A DNA stretch of 64,000 bases from Kiritimatiellaeota bacterium B1221. GTDB taxonomy: Bacteria > Verrucomicrobiota > Kiritimatiellia > SS1-B-03-39 > UBA6053. The notes beneath the pieces were generated by a model. It worked only from the letters and a program-made list of their open reading frames with translations. It did not search any database and was not told the DNA's origin. Below, piece after piece: positions 16,763 to 26,700 of the stretch; the first letter of the stretch is position 1, and each line of letters begins with the position of its first letter. The position numbers and the translations under genes are program-made. The stretch spans positions 1 through 64,000 of the forward strand of contig JARHXX010000005.1 in assembly GCA_029269125.1 (NCBI GenBank), given 5' to 3'.

Positions 16763-17776
16763 ATGCGGGGGATGAATCAGGTCACACTCCGGGAACTTGC
16801 CGCACATTTGGGCTTAGGAAAATCAACGGTTCAACGTGCGTTGTCGGGTTCCAGTAAAGTAAAGAAATCGACCCGTGAAAGGGTGGAGAAAGCGGCCAGG
16901 GAAATGGGATATCAGCCTGATCTCTATTTTGCCACCCTGTCAGGTCATCGTCGGCGTGTCGGCAAAAACTTGCTGAGGGTTTGTTACTTAACCCATAAAA
17001 GTGTGCGGAGGCGACCCGCCAAAAAAGGCGTTGAATATTTTTCTTTGCTGAACAACTGTGCCGCATCAAAAGGCTTTGAAGTTTTTTGTGTTGAAGTGGA
17101 AGACAGGTCCCGTCCGGAGATGATTTTACGGCAAATATGGCAAAAAGGGGCTTCGGGAATCCTGGTGGGGGATCTTTCAGAACCGATGACCGAAGCATTG
17201 CGAGGCTTTAACAAGTTACCCGTTATCTGCCTGATTCGGGACCCCCATCTGCCATTTCATACCGTACGGTTTTCAGTGGGTCAGGCGCTCAGACTTTGTT
17301 GGACTCAATTGCAGGCGAGGGGCTATCAGCGGATTGGCTGTGCGGTACAGCGGCATGATCCGGAGCTGCCGGATGATGTGGACCGTCTGGGTGCGGCATT
17401 GGCCATGAGTACCCGGTCGTATCCTTCAGAAGAGCGGATTCCTCCGCTCTGTGATCTGCTTCATGACCCAAAGGGATTCAGCCACTGGCTTCAACGTTAT
17501 GAACCGGATGCGGTCATTGGCTACAACGCCGGGTTGTGGTGGCAATGTAAGAACAAGCATGGGGCGCAAATTCCTTTTGCCTGTTTGCATGCGAGTCCGG
17601 ACCCGGTGAACCGGCATATTTCCGGGAGCCGGGAGGACTACAGACTCCAAGTGGAGTTAAGTTTTCGGCAGTTGGATGTTCTGATTCGAAATGGGGAAGT
17701 GGGGATTCCCGTTCAAAATGATCATCTGGTGATTGATACCTTCTGGCAGGAGGGGACCTCGACGCCTTTTGTGTAG
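16763..17776 (+). CDS. LacI-family transcriptional regulator (divergent effector domain)
   Basis: 337 residues. GGAAGAG eight bases upstream supports the ATG at 16763; an in-frame ATG at 16772 is the alternative. The N-terminal helix-turn-helix is clear (VTLRELAAHLGLGKSTVQRALSG), followed by STRERVEKAAREMGYQPD. The effector domain is less typical than that of the regulator at 13173: it has a basic stretch GHRRRVGKNLLRVCYLTHKSVRRRPAKKG and a conserved-looking GYQRIGCAVQR and DAVIGYNAGLWW. This type, with an aberrant sensor domain, is common in Verrucomicrobiota. Two palindromes lie immediately upstream, so autoregulation and control of the divergent PEP-CTERM gene are likely. Confidence 0.85.
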   Translation: MRGMNQVTLRELAAHLGLGKSTVQRALSGSSKVKKSTRERVEKAAREMGYQPDLYFATLSGHRRRVGKNLLRVCYLTHKSVRRRPAKKGVEYFSLLNNCAASKGFEVFCVEVEDRSRPEMILRQIWQKGASGILVGDLSEPMTEALRGFNKLPVICLIRDPHLPFHTVRFSVGQALRLCWTQLQARGYQRIGCAVQRHDPELPDDVDRLGAALAMSTRSYPSEERIPPLCDLLHDPKGFSHWLQRYEPDAVIGYNAGLWWQCKNKHGAQIPFACLHASPDPVNRHISGSREDYRLQVELSFRQLDVLIRNGEVGIPVQNDHLVIDTFWQEGTSTPFV

Positions 17777-17809
17777 TTTTTTGGTGTCTGTTTGTGGCCT
17801 TCCAGAAAA

Positions 17810-17843
17810 AGACCCGAATGATCCGTTGGGATCATCCGGGTCT
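17810..17843. terminator. bidirectional terminator hairpin between LacI gene and rng
   Basis: A 15-bp stem (AGACCCGAATGATCC with GGATCATCCGGGTCT, one A-C mismatch) closes a GTTG loop, between two convergent genes. An AAAAAG run before it would give a U-rich tail for minus-strand transcripts coming from rng. Confidence 0.75.
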
Positions 17844-17899
17844 GTATCCCCGGGAAGGGGCGGTTGCGATTCCAATGTCGAAATCGATTCTTTCAGAGA

Positions 17900-19501
17900 T
17901 CAGTCGATCTGCAGGTGCACCCGGCCCTGGTCGATGTTGCTGAAGTAGGTTTCGTGGGTTTCCGGATTGGAAATGACGAACTCTTCCACGTGCAGGTGTC
18001 CGTCTGAAACGAAGGCCATGTGTCCGCCGTATTTTTCTTCGAGTTCCACCAATAAGGTTTCGTCGGTGCGGCGCAGGCGTTCCATCACAATCGGATGTAC
18101 GGTAATTCGGGTTGAGAGGTCTTTCTGTTCATTCAGCAACTTCCGCAACACTTCGTGAATGTGACGCTGCACTTCCACGCTCATGGTGAGGGCGGATTTG
18201 ACGGTGCCGCGTCCTTTGCAGTAGGGGCAGTCGACATAGGCCGCAGATGAGATACTTTCTTTCGCGCGCTGACGGGTCATTTCCAGCAGTCCCAAATCGG
18301 AAATCTGCAAGAGATTGGTTCGGGCTTTGTCGATGCGGACCCCTTCGCGGAGGCGGCGGTAAACCGCGGTGCGGTTTTTGCGTTGTTTCATGTCGATAAA
18401 GTCGATGACCACCAAGCCACCCACATTGCGCAAACGCAATTGACGGGCAATTTCTTCAGCCGCTTCAAGGTTCACTTCGAGGATGCTTTCCTCCTGGGAA
18501 TTTCCGCCTTTATGACGTCCGGTATTGATGTCGATGGCGACCAGCGCTTCGGTTTCATCAAACACCAGGTAGCCGCCACCGGGCAACCATACTTTGCGGC
18601 GGAAGGCGTTGTTGAGTTGGCGTTCGATATCGAAGTGTTCGAAGATCGGGGTGCTGCCGTCATAGACTTTGATGTTGCGCTGGGCGTGGCGGGCAATGCG
18701 GCTGATCGCTTTGCGCACCCGTTCCGCTTCTTCCTCTTTGTCGATGACGATCCGGTCAATATCTTCAATTAAAGAGTCCCGAACCAGACGTTCGAGCAGG
18801 TCCGGCTCCTGATAAAGCAGGCAAGGCGTTTTTTTGTTTTTGATGCCGTTATCAATCTGTTCCCAGCAGTCGAGGAGACCGCGCAAGTCACGGGCAAAAG
18901 AAGTTTTGCGGGCGCCTTCACCGGCGGTGCGGATGATGAATCCCAGATCTTCCGGAGTGGACATGCGGCCGAGAATTTTCTTCAGGCGGCTGCGTTCCTT
19001 TTCACCGGAGATTTTGCGGCTGACCCCTTTGAGGCGGGAGCCGGGCATCATCACCAAGTAGCGTCCGGCAATACTCAGGTTGGCGGTCACCCGCGGGCCT
19101 TTGGTACTGATGGCGGCTTTGGAAACCTGTACGATGATTTCGGTGCCGATGGGGAAGCGTTTCTGCATTTCACCGGGTTGGAATTTCTTTTTGCGGGCGG
19201 AGCGGCCGGAGCTGGATCCGACCTCTTCGGCTTCCAGGCGGGCGGCATCTTCCGGGATCATGTCCCAGTAGTGAATAAAGGCATTTTTCTTGAGGCCGAT
19301 ATCGACGAAGGCGGCTTGCAGGCCGTCTTCCAGGTTTTGAATCCGTCCTTTGAAGATACTGCCGACAATACGTTCTTCGCTTTTACGTTCCACGAAGAAA
19401 TCTTCCAGCCGGCCGTCTTCCAGGAAGGCGATACGGGTTTCAAGACTTTCGACGTTGGCGACGATTTCTTTTTTAATTTGTTTTTTTGTTTGAGTAACCA
19501 T
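17900..19501 (-). CDS. rng: ribonuclease G/E family endoribonuclease
   Basis: 533 residues, RNase G-like in size, without the long RNase E C-terminal scaffold. Domains in order: S1/OB RNA-binding domain at about 35-145 (GSIFKGRIQNLEDGLQAAFVDIG), a short insertion of basic and acidic residues at 85-110, a 5'-sensor/RNase H-like region, and the catalytic DNase I-like domain with metal ligands Asp324 (LVAIDINTG) and Asp367 (LVVIDFIDM). The zinc-link Cys-Pro-Tyr-Cys at 425-428 allows dimerisation. It processes the 5' end of 16S rRNA and turns over mRNA. It is the last gene of the mre/mrd block, 31 bases after rodA; the mre-rng linkage is also seen in proteobacteria. Confidence 0.95.
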   Translation of the reverse strand: MVTQTKKQIKKEIVANVESLETRIAFLEDGRLEDFFVERKSEERIVGSIFKGRIQNLEDGLQAAFVDIGLKKNAFIHYWDMIPEDAARLEAEEVGSSSGRSARKKKFQPGEMQKRFPIGTEIIVQVSKAAISTKGPRVTANLSIAGRYLVMMPGSRLKGVSRKISGEKERSRLKKILGRMSTPEDLGFIIRTAGEGARKTSFARDLRGLLDCWEQIDNGIKNKKTPCLLYQEPDLLERLVRDSLIEDIDRIVIDKEEEAERVRKAISRIARHAQRNIKVYDGSTPIFEHFDIERQLNNAFRRKVWLPGGGYLVFDETEALVAIDINTGRHKGGNSQEESILEVNLEAAEEIARQLRLRNVGGLVVIDFIDMKQRKNRTAVYRRLREGVRIDKARTNLLQISDLGLLEMTRQRAKESISSAAYVDCPYCKGRGTVKSALTMSVEVQRHIHEVLRKLLNEQKDLSTRITVHPIVMERLRRTDETLLVELEEKYGGHMAFVSDGHLHVEEFVISNPETHETYFSNIDQGRVHLQID

Positions 19502-19532
19502 GAATTTTTCCAGGTTGAGGGTGGGTCCCGGG

Positions 19533-20645
19533 TCAGCTGCGCCTGCTGTGAACGCTTTGTACGAGTCCCAGTGCCAGCATCATGCTGACCACAAAGGAAC
19601 CTCCGTAACTAACCAGGGGGAGAGGTAATCCGACAATCGGCATCAGACCAATGGTCATGGCCACGTTAATGGTAACGTGAACCGAGAGCATGGTGAGAAT
19701 GCCAATCGCGATGAGACGTCCGAACATATCTGAAGCGCGCACCGCGGTACGGGCCAGACAGCCGAACAAAAGTGAATAAAGACCTAAAAGAGTCGCAGAC
19801 CCTATGAAGCCTTTCTCCTCCGCAATCACGGAGAAAATGAAATCGGTCGGTGCGACCGTGGTAGGGAGAAATCCCAATAAATTTTGGGTGCCCTGGCCGA
19901 TGCCTTTGCCGCTGAGCCCGCCTGATCCGACGGCCATTTCCGACTGACGGCGGTTCCAGCTGGCACCCAGTGGGTCCCGGTCGGGATTTAAAAAGACCAA
20001 TACCCGTTCTTTCTGATAGTCTTTGGCCACGCCCCAGGCCAGAGGGAGGGTCATCAATCCCAAGAATAAAATCAGTCCGATCATCCGCCAAGAGATACAG
20101 GCCACAAACAACAGGGCCATCACCACGCAGGGCAGAATCATGGCGGTCCCGAAGTCCGGTTGTTTGAGGATGAGCAAAAAGATCCCTCCGGTCAATGCGA
20201 GGGGGACAAAAATGATGCGGGGATGGCGGGTGTTGCGGAGGGGATCACCCAAATAGGCCGCGAGACAAATCACCAAACCGATTTTCGCGATTTCGGCAGG
20301 CTGAAAGTCAACGATCTTTAAATCATACCAACTGGTGGCCCCGTTTTTGGTTTTTCCGAAAATCAGCACTCCGACAAGTAAGACCAAACATCCGCCGTAA
20401 ATCACGGGAGAAAGCTCTTTAAACCAGCGGTAATCAATCAGGGAGATACTGAAATAGACCGGGAGAGAAATGAGAACGAAGATAAACTGACGGAACCACT
20501 GCCGATTAAGCAGGGGGATGGTGTCATCTCCATATCCGGCACTGCCAATAAAAATGAGTCCGGTTCCTAAGAGGAGGAGAGTGACCAGCAGCGCAAGCCA
20601 GTCGATGCGTAAAAGGGGGCTTTCCAAACTGAAAATTTTAGCCAC
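19533..20645 (-). CDS. rodA: rod-shape peptidoglycan glycosyltransferase RodA
   Basis: 370 residues, SEDS family, about ten membrane segments. Family landmarks: GSAGYGDD near the start, WYDLKIVDFQPAEIAKIGLV, LKQPDFGTAMIL, the loop NRRQSEMAVGSGGLSGKGIGQGTQ, and the C-terminal LPLVSYGGSFVVSMMLALGL. It polymerises lipid II into glycan strands during lateral wall growth, working with the PBP2 encoded immediately upstream. Its start overlaps the end of mrdA by eight bases, so the two are translationally coupled. Confidence 0.96.
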   Translation of the reverse strand: MAKIFSLESPLLRIDWLALLVTLLLLGTGLIFIGSAGYGDDTIPLLNRQWFRQFIFVLISLPVYFSISLIDYRWFKELSPVIYGGCLVLLVGVLIFGKTKNGATSWYDLKIVDFQPAEIAKIGLVICLAAYLGDPLRNTRHPRIIFVPLALTGGIFLLILKQPDFGTAMILPCVVMALLFVACISWRMIGLILFLGLMTLPLAWGVAKDYQKERVLVFLNPDRDPLGASWNRRQSEMAVGSGGLSGKGIGQGTQNLLGFLPTTVAPTDFIFSVIAEEKGFIGSATLLGLYSLLFGCLARTAVRASDMFGRLIAIGILTMLSVHVTINVAMTIGLMPIVGLPLPLVSYGGSFVVSMMLALGLVQSVHSRRS

Positions 20646-22485
20646 GGTTCGTCCTCCCGAAAAGTGCCTGCATCAGCAGTTTCATTCTGGGGGAGGCATC
20701 GATGCCCGATCCTTGTCCGGCATCAATGAGTACAACCGCGGCAATGGTCGGGTTGTCATAGGGGGCAAAGGCAATCATCCAAGAGCGGTACCGGCGATTT
20801 CCGGGGCTGCCGTATTGGGCGGTCCCCGTTTTTCCTGCATAAACCAGGCCTTCCACCTGGGCCCGTCGCGCGGTCCCTTGCGGGCTCATGACCACATCCC
20901 GCATCCCCACCCGAATCGCTTCAACTTTCTGCGGATCCCAGCCTAAGTTCCGGGCCGGATTCGGGTCTTCGGGGGAGATGAAACCTGGGTCCTCAGCGAT
21001 GGGGATCACTTCCTGCGAGAGTTCCGGGTGGCGGAAGCCCTGAATCAGGGTGGGGGAGACCAGTGTGCCGCCATTGGCCAGGGTCGCGGTCATGCGGGCC
21101 ATTTGCAGAGGGGTTACATTGAGAAAGCCCTGACCAATGACCAGATTTGCAATATCGCCTTTGCGGAGTACATCGTTGTAGTGTCTTTTTTTCCATGCGT
21201 CGGTGGGGAGAATTCCGGGGACTTCATAATCCACTTCAATTCCGGTTTTCTGGCCGATCCCGATATTTTCCAGCAGGTCGTAAACGGGATCGTAGCCAAT
21301 TTCTTCGGCAAGTTTCCACATGTAGACGTTACAGGAGCGTTCGATGGCCTGGGTCATATTGATGGGGCCGTGGCCCAATCGATTGTGGCAATGCATGGGG
21401 CTGGCACCCGGGGCTGCATAATAAACGCCTTCGCAATTAAATACGGTTGCAGGATCGACGCCGGCCGCGAGTCCTGCCAGGCAGACCGCCGGTTTAATGA
21501 TGCTGCCGGGAGGGTATTGTTCGCGGACCGGCCGGTTGATCATGGGTTTGCGCGGATCCTGCCGGAGGCGATTCCATACCGTATGTGAAATGAACGGTGT
21601 CATGTCATTCAAATCGTAACGGGGATTGGTGGCCATGGCCAGGACTTCGCCGTTTCGGGGGTCGATGACCACCATGGATCCGGTTTCTTCGTCCAGAATG
21701 CGTTCGCAGAGGCGTTGGATTTTGGCGTCGATGGTGAGGCGTACATCCTGTCCGGGTACAGAAGGTTTTTCGGCTTCGAGGTTGTAGCGGTAGGATGCGG
21801 CATCGATTCGAACCAATTCTCCGCCGGCTTCTCCCCGCAATTTTTCGTCCAGCACCAGTTCCAGCCCGGCTTTACCTTCCATCTCATTGATATAAAAATC
21901 GTAGGTTTCCTCTTCAGATCCCCCCATGCCTCCGCGCCCCACATAGCCGATGGTTTGAGCGAGAAGGTCGCCGTAGGGGTAGGTGCGTACGGGTTCGGTG
22001 AGCAGGTCCATTCCCACTTGCGGGCCCACCCGTTCCGCCCAGCGGGCGAGGGTGCTGTCATCCAGGTCTTCCCAGGCGATGAGGGGGAGAAGGCGTTTGG
22101 TGTGGTAGTGGTTTTCGATGGTTTTTCGGGTCAGTTTCCTGGGAACCTCGATTTGGGCAGACACCTCATCCAGCATTTTTTCAATGCGGTCGATGGTCTT
22201 CGAAGAGCGTCCCGGGACCCGGAGTTCTTCAAAGTACAGGGCGACACTGATTGAGGGGCGGTTATCGGCCAGGGCGATGCCATTGCGGTCAAAAATACGT
22301 CCGCGGCTTCCGGGATGACGGATGCGCCGCAGGCTTTGTTTATGAATGGTTTCTTCGAAGGTGTGGCCCTGTACCACCTGCAGGTTCCATAAAAAGATTA
22401 AGATGCCGCCTTGGATGGCCAGTAGAAATCCCAGCATCAACCGGATGCGGAGTTTGGATTGATCACTTTTATTCTGGGGTTTCAT
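20638..22485 (-). CDS. mrdA: penicillin-binding protein 2 (transpeptidase)
   Basis: 615 residues. One N-terminal membrane anchor (MLGFLLAIQGGILIFLWNL), the dimerisation/pedestal domain (SRGRIFDRNGIALADNRP) and a class-B transpeptidase domain. All three active-site motifs are intact: Ser328-x-x-Lys331 (PPGSIIKP), Ser384-Cys-Asn386 (ERSCNVY) and Lys552-Thr-Gly554 (GKTGTAQ). It cross-links peptidoglycan in the elongasome and is the target of mecillinam-type beta-lactams in relatives. It starts one base after the mreD stop and overlaps rodA downstream. Confidence 0.96.
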   Translation of the reverse strand: MKPQNKSDQSKLRIRLMLGFLLAIQGGILIFLWNLQVVQGHTFEETIHKQSLRRIRHPGSRGRIFDRNGIALADNRPSISVALYFEELRVPGRSSKTIDRIEKMLDEVSAQIEVPRKLTRKTIENHYHTKRLLPLIAWEDLDDSTLARWAERVGPQVGMDLLTEPVRTYPYGDLLAQTIGYVGRGGMGGSEEETYDFYINEMEGKAGLELVLDEKLRGEAGGELVRIDAASYRYNLEAEKPSVPGQDVRLTIDAKIQRLCERILDEETGSMVVIDPRNGEVLAMATNPRYDLNDMTPFISHTVWNRLRQDPRKPMINRPVREQYPPGSIIKPAVCLAGLAAGVDPATVFNCEGVYYAAPGASPMHCHNRLGHGPINMTQAIERSCNVYMWKLAEEIGYDPVYDLLENIGIGQKTGIEVDYEVPGILPTDAWKKRHYNDVLRKGDIANLVIGQGFLNVTPLQMARMTATLANGGTLVSPTLIQGFRHPELSQEVIPIAEDPGFISPEDPNPARNLGWDPQKVEAIRVGMRDVVMSPQGTARRAQVEGLVYAGKTGTAQYGSPGNRRYRSWMIAFAPYDNPTIAAVVLIDAGQGSGIDASPRMKLLMQALFGRTNRG

Positions 22486-22486
22486 G

Positions 22487-22993
22487 TCAGATTTCCCCCC
22501 GGTTCACATTGCCCAGTGCCCGGTCCAGCTTTTCGATACTGAAATAGACGGCAGGAAAAGTCACAATTCCCAGGAGAGACATGCCCAGTGATTTGGACAT
22601 GACGAAGGAAAAGGAGACGCCGGTTCTTGATCCCGCGCCGACCAATAAAATATACAGGATCATGGTGACAATGACGGATGCGCCAATGCCCATGATCACA
22701 TGGGTAAACCAGTGTTCGCCGAACACGCGGTCTCTGAATTGGTTCACCAGCAAGCCGACGGTGACAAAAGCCAAAACGGAAAACCCCACCGGGATAGGGC
22801 CGAGACTGTCTTGTAAAAGTCCGGCCAGAATGGAGGCTTCGAGGACCTGCAGGGTGACCCGGCTGAGAGCGTAATAGAGCACGACCCCCAGGAGGAGAGG
22901 GGCTTTGGCCTGACCCAAACTGTGCCATGCGGGCACCACCGCCTGAATCATGGCGCAGGTAAACATGGAGACCCAAAGGACCAGACGGTTCAT
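22487..22993 (-). CDS. mreD: rod-shape-determining protein MreD
   Basis: 168 residues with five or six membrane helices (APLLLGVVLYYAL, ASILAGLLQDSLGPIPVG, FSVLAFVTVGLLV, HVIMGIGASVIVTMILYILL). MreD sequences diverge strongly; the call rests on size, topology, the family-like GLLQDSLGPIPVGF stretch and its place between mreC and mrdA. It helps link MreB filaments to the wall-synthesis enzymes. The gene overlaps mreC by four bases (ATGA). Confidence 0.85.
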   Translation of the reverse strand: MNRLVLWVSMFTCAMIQAVVPAWHSLGQAKAPLLLGVVLYYALSRVTLQVLEASILAGLLQDSLGPIPVGFSVLAFVTVGLLVNQFRDRVFGEHWFTHVIMGIGASVIVTMILYILLVGAGSRTGVSFSFVMSKSLGMSLLGIVTFPAVYFSIEKLDRALGNVNRGEI

Positions 22994-23811
22994 CTCAGAT
23001 CCTCCGGTTTTTGAGCGACCAGAAAGACGACATCCAATTGGCTTAAATCTACGGCGGGCTCCACCTCGGCACTTTGGTGGAGGCCATTGGCATCCAGAGT
23101 GACGGATTCGATGCTGCCCACTTTAATTCCCTTGGGAAACACCCCGCCCAGGCCCGAGGTGAAAATTTCATCTCCGCGCTGCACTTTGATGTTTTTATTG
23201 ATGAAGGTCAGTTTGCAAAGTACCCGTCCACGCCAGGAGAGGCCCTGACCGCTCAGAATCGCGTAAACGTTTTTATCACCGATTTGTACAGCCACCCGGC
23301 AGGCGGGATCTGAGATGAGTAAAATATCGGCGGTACGACCGGAAACCTCGCTGACTTTCCCCACCAATCCCTGATCGTTGAGGACGGCCAGATCCGGCTG
23401 CACCAAAGGGGAACCATCGTGTTGAATGCGGACGGTTTGCCACCATCCACTGATGTCCCTGGCCAAAACGGAGCAGGCGATGAGGTTTCTTTCCTGACGT
23501 TTTTGGAAGCCCAGTTGCTGGCGGAGGAGAAAATTCTGTTCGCGGAGTTCGTCCAGTTCTGTCAGTTTTTGACGCAGGAGCATGACCTCCTGTTGCAGTT
23601 CCTGATTTTTTTCGGGGAGGCCGCCCCAGCCGCGAATGGCATTGCCGGCGCCGCGGAATCTTTGCGCATAGGAAGAGGCCAGCTCCTGTAAAGGAGCCAG
23701 CACATCACGGGTCGTATGTTTCAACGCCCTGCTTGCCGGCGAGGGGAGGTTGAGAATGACCAATAAGATCACCCCCAGTCCCAGCCAGAATATCAAACCT
23801 TTCCTTTTCAC
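22990..23811 (-). CDS. mreC: rod-shape-determining protein MreC
   Basis: 273 residues. An N-terminal membrane anchor (GLIFWLGLGVILLVILNL) is followed by a coiled coil at about 55-100 (NQELQQEVMLLRQKLTELDELREQ) and a two-barrel periplasmic domain (NDQGLVGKVSEVSGRTADILLISDPACRVAVQ, KGIKVGSIESV). It is the periplasmic scaffold of the elongasome that activates PBP2-RodA. The gap to mreB is 76 bases. Confidence 0.93.
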   Translation of the reverse strand: MKRKGLIFWLGLGVILLVILNLPSPASRALKHTTRDVLAPLQELASSYAQRFRGAGNAIRGWGGLPEKNQELQQEVMLLRQKLTELDELREQNFLLRQQLGFQKRQERNLIACSVLARDISGWWQTVRIQHDGSPLVQPDLAVLNDQGLVGKVSEVSGRTADILLISDPACRVAVQIGDKNVYAILSGQGLSWRGRVLCKLTFINKNIKVQRGDEIFTSGLGGVFPKGIKVGSIESVTLDANGLHQSAEVEPAVDLSQLDVVFLVAQKPEDLR

Positions 23812-23887
23812 TATGTTGTTCCTGGTTAGAGGAACCGATATGCAGTGGTGGAAAAGGGATTTTCTTAATTAGATTGGAAGGATAGCC

Positions 23888-25284
<1,397 letters not shown>

Positions 25285-25791
25285 ATGAAAGCAATACAAG
25301 CTGATATTACGACACTGACTGTGGACGCGATCGTGAATGCGGCCAATGAATCCCTGCTTGGCGGCGGGGGTGTTGACGGTGCCATTCACGATGCTGCCGG
25401 CCCCCAGTTACTTGAAGAATGTAGACAACTCCACGGCTGTAAGACTGGAGATGCCAAGATTACGAGTGCATATAAACTTCCTGCAAAATATGTCATTCAT
25501 ACGGTGGGTCCTGTGTGGCAGGGGGGAGGGTGCGGTGAAGGTGAACACCTCGCAAGTTGTTACCGACGGTCTTTGCAAATAGCCTGTGATGCAGGCCTCA
25601 GGACGATCGCATTCCCGTGTATCAGCACGGGCATTTATGGATATCCCGCTGAACAGGCAACCGGAATCGCAGTGCAGACTGTCCGGGATACGTTACGTTC
25701 TTTGCCGTTCACGGTGGACGTTACGTTCTGTTGTTTCTCACGCAGTGATCTGGAAAGTTACCTCCGGCATATTGAAAACCATCCGGATTAA
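25285..25791 (+). CDS. macrodomain protein, O-acetyl-ADP-ribose deacetylase type
   Basis: 168 residues, a complete MacroD/YmdB-type macrodomain. Motifs: IVNAANESLLGGGGVDGAIH (ADP-ribose binding, with the catalytic Asn/Asp region), GPQLLEEC, GDAKITSAYKLPAKYVIHTVGP, FPCISTGIYGYP (phosphate loop). Enzymes of this type hydrolyse O-acetyl-ADP-ribose or remove mono-ADP-ribose from proteins. It is a single gene, divergent from the mre operon and convergent with the oxidoreductase pair. No ADP-ribosyltransferase toxin or sirtuin is beside it. Confidence 0.94.
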   Translation: MKAIQADITTLTVDAIVNAANESLLGGGGVDGAIHDAAGPQLLEECRQLHGCKTGDAKITSAYKLPAKYVIHTVGPVWQGGGCGEGEHLASCYRRSLQIACDAGLRTIAFPCISTGIYGYPAEQATGIAVQTVRDTLRSLPFTVDVTFCCFSRSDLESYLRHIENHPD

Positions 25792-25892
25792 TTCGATGGA
25801 TGGATTCGTGTCCCAGCTTAAGGGTGGCGAGGAATTTACGGATGAGATCCCGACGATGCGGTGATCGGTCAAACGCCAAGGGGGGGAGGGGA

Positions 25893-26624
25893 TTACAGTT
25901 TCAGGCGTTTGAAGATCGGCTCGGGAAGCGCGCGAATGATCCACATAATGAAACGCCAGAATCCCGGGACGTAAACCACATCGCCTTTTCCGCGGGTGAG
26001 GGCTTTGTGAATGCAGGTCCCGGCTTTGGCGGATGAGACAAACAGGGGGCCTTTTTTCATTTCGGCGGTCATGGGGGTGTCGACGAAACCGGGGAGCAGG
26101 GTGATCACCCGCACGCCGTGGTCTTGCAGGCGGTTGCGAAGTCCCTGTAAAAAGAGAATCACGCCGCCTTTGGCGCTTCCGTAAATGTAATTACTTTGAC
26201 GCCCCCGTAAGCCGGCTACCGATGAAATGACAGCCAAGGTGCCTTGGCCTTTGCTTTCAAAGCGGGAGGCGATCCGGCTGGATAAATCAATCACGGAGCC
26301 GAAGTTTATACACATTTCCCGTCGAATACCTGCCGGATCGTTTTTAAGTGCCTCCTGATCGGGGAGGCTTCCGTATGCGATCAGGGCACGGTCGAAATCG
26401 CCGGCTTCATTCAGCAAATCTTCGAAGCTGCCGGATTGGGTGGCGTCAAAGGGCGTCAAGACATGTACGTCTGTGGCTCCGCGGACTTTGAGATCGGCGG
26501 CCAGGATTTCAAGAGCTTGGGGGTCACGGGCGGCCAGAACCAGTTTGTCGCCGTCAGCGGCCAGCAGGCGGGCGGTTTGTTCGGCCATGGCGGAGGTGGC
26601 GCCGAGGATGAGGGTGGTGGGCAT
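25893..26624 (-). CDS. SDR-family oxidoreductase, DprE2-like
   Basis: 243 residues from the ATG at 26624; a longer in-frame start adds 15 non-conserved residues. Short-chain dehydrogenase features: nucleotide-binding start TLILGATSAMAEQTARLLA, ALIAYGSLPDQ, catalytic Ser in AVISSVAGLRG and Tyr-x-x-x-Lys in YIYGSAKGG, then VITLLPGFVDTPMT. The C-terminal VVYVPGFWRFIMWIIRALPEPIFKRL is a membrane-associating tail typical of DprE2-like enzymes. It follows the FAD-dependent partner by 76 bases on the same strand. In mycobacteria the pair epimerises decaprenyl-phospho-ribose to -arabinose; the substrate here is unknown. Confidence 0.82.
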   Translation of the reverse strand: MPTTLILGATSAMAEQTARLLAADGDKLVLAARDPQALEILAADLKVRGATDVHVLTPFDATQSGSFEDLLNEAGDFDRALIAYGSLPDQEALKNDPAGIRREMCINFGSVIDLSSRIASRFESKGQGTLAVISSVAGLRGRQSNYIYGSAKGGVILFLQGLRNRLQDHGVRVITLLPGFVDTPMTAEMKKGPLFVSSAKAGTCIHKALTRGKGDVVYVPGFWRFIMWIIRALPEPIFKRLKL

Positions 26625-26672
26625 TGTTTTGGGAGTTGGGAGTTTTAAGTTAGGTGAAAAAGAAAACACAGG

Positions 26673-26692
26673 ATCGGTCGGATCCGACCGAT
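26673..26692. repeat. 20-bp perfect palindrome
   Basis: ATCGGTCGGATCCGACCGAT is perfectly self-complementary and lies in the gap between the DprE1-like and DprE2-like genes. It has no T tract, so it is not an ordinary terminator. A related palindrome built on ATCGGTC/GACCGAT occurs at 61996-62017. Confidence 0.7.
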
Positions 26693-26700
26693 TCTTTGGC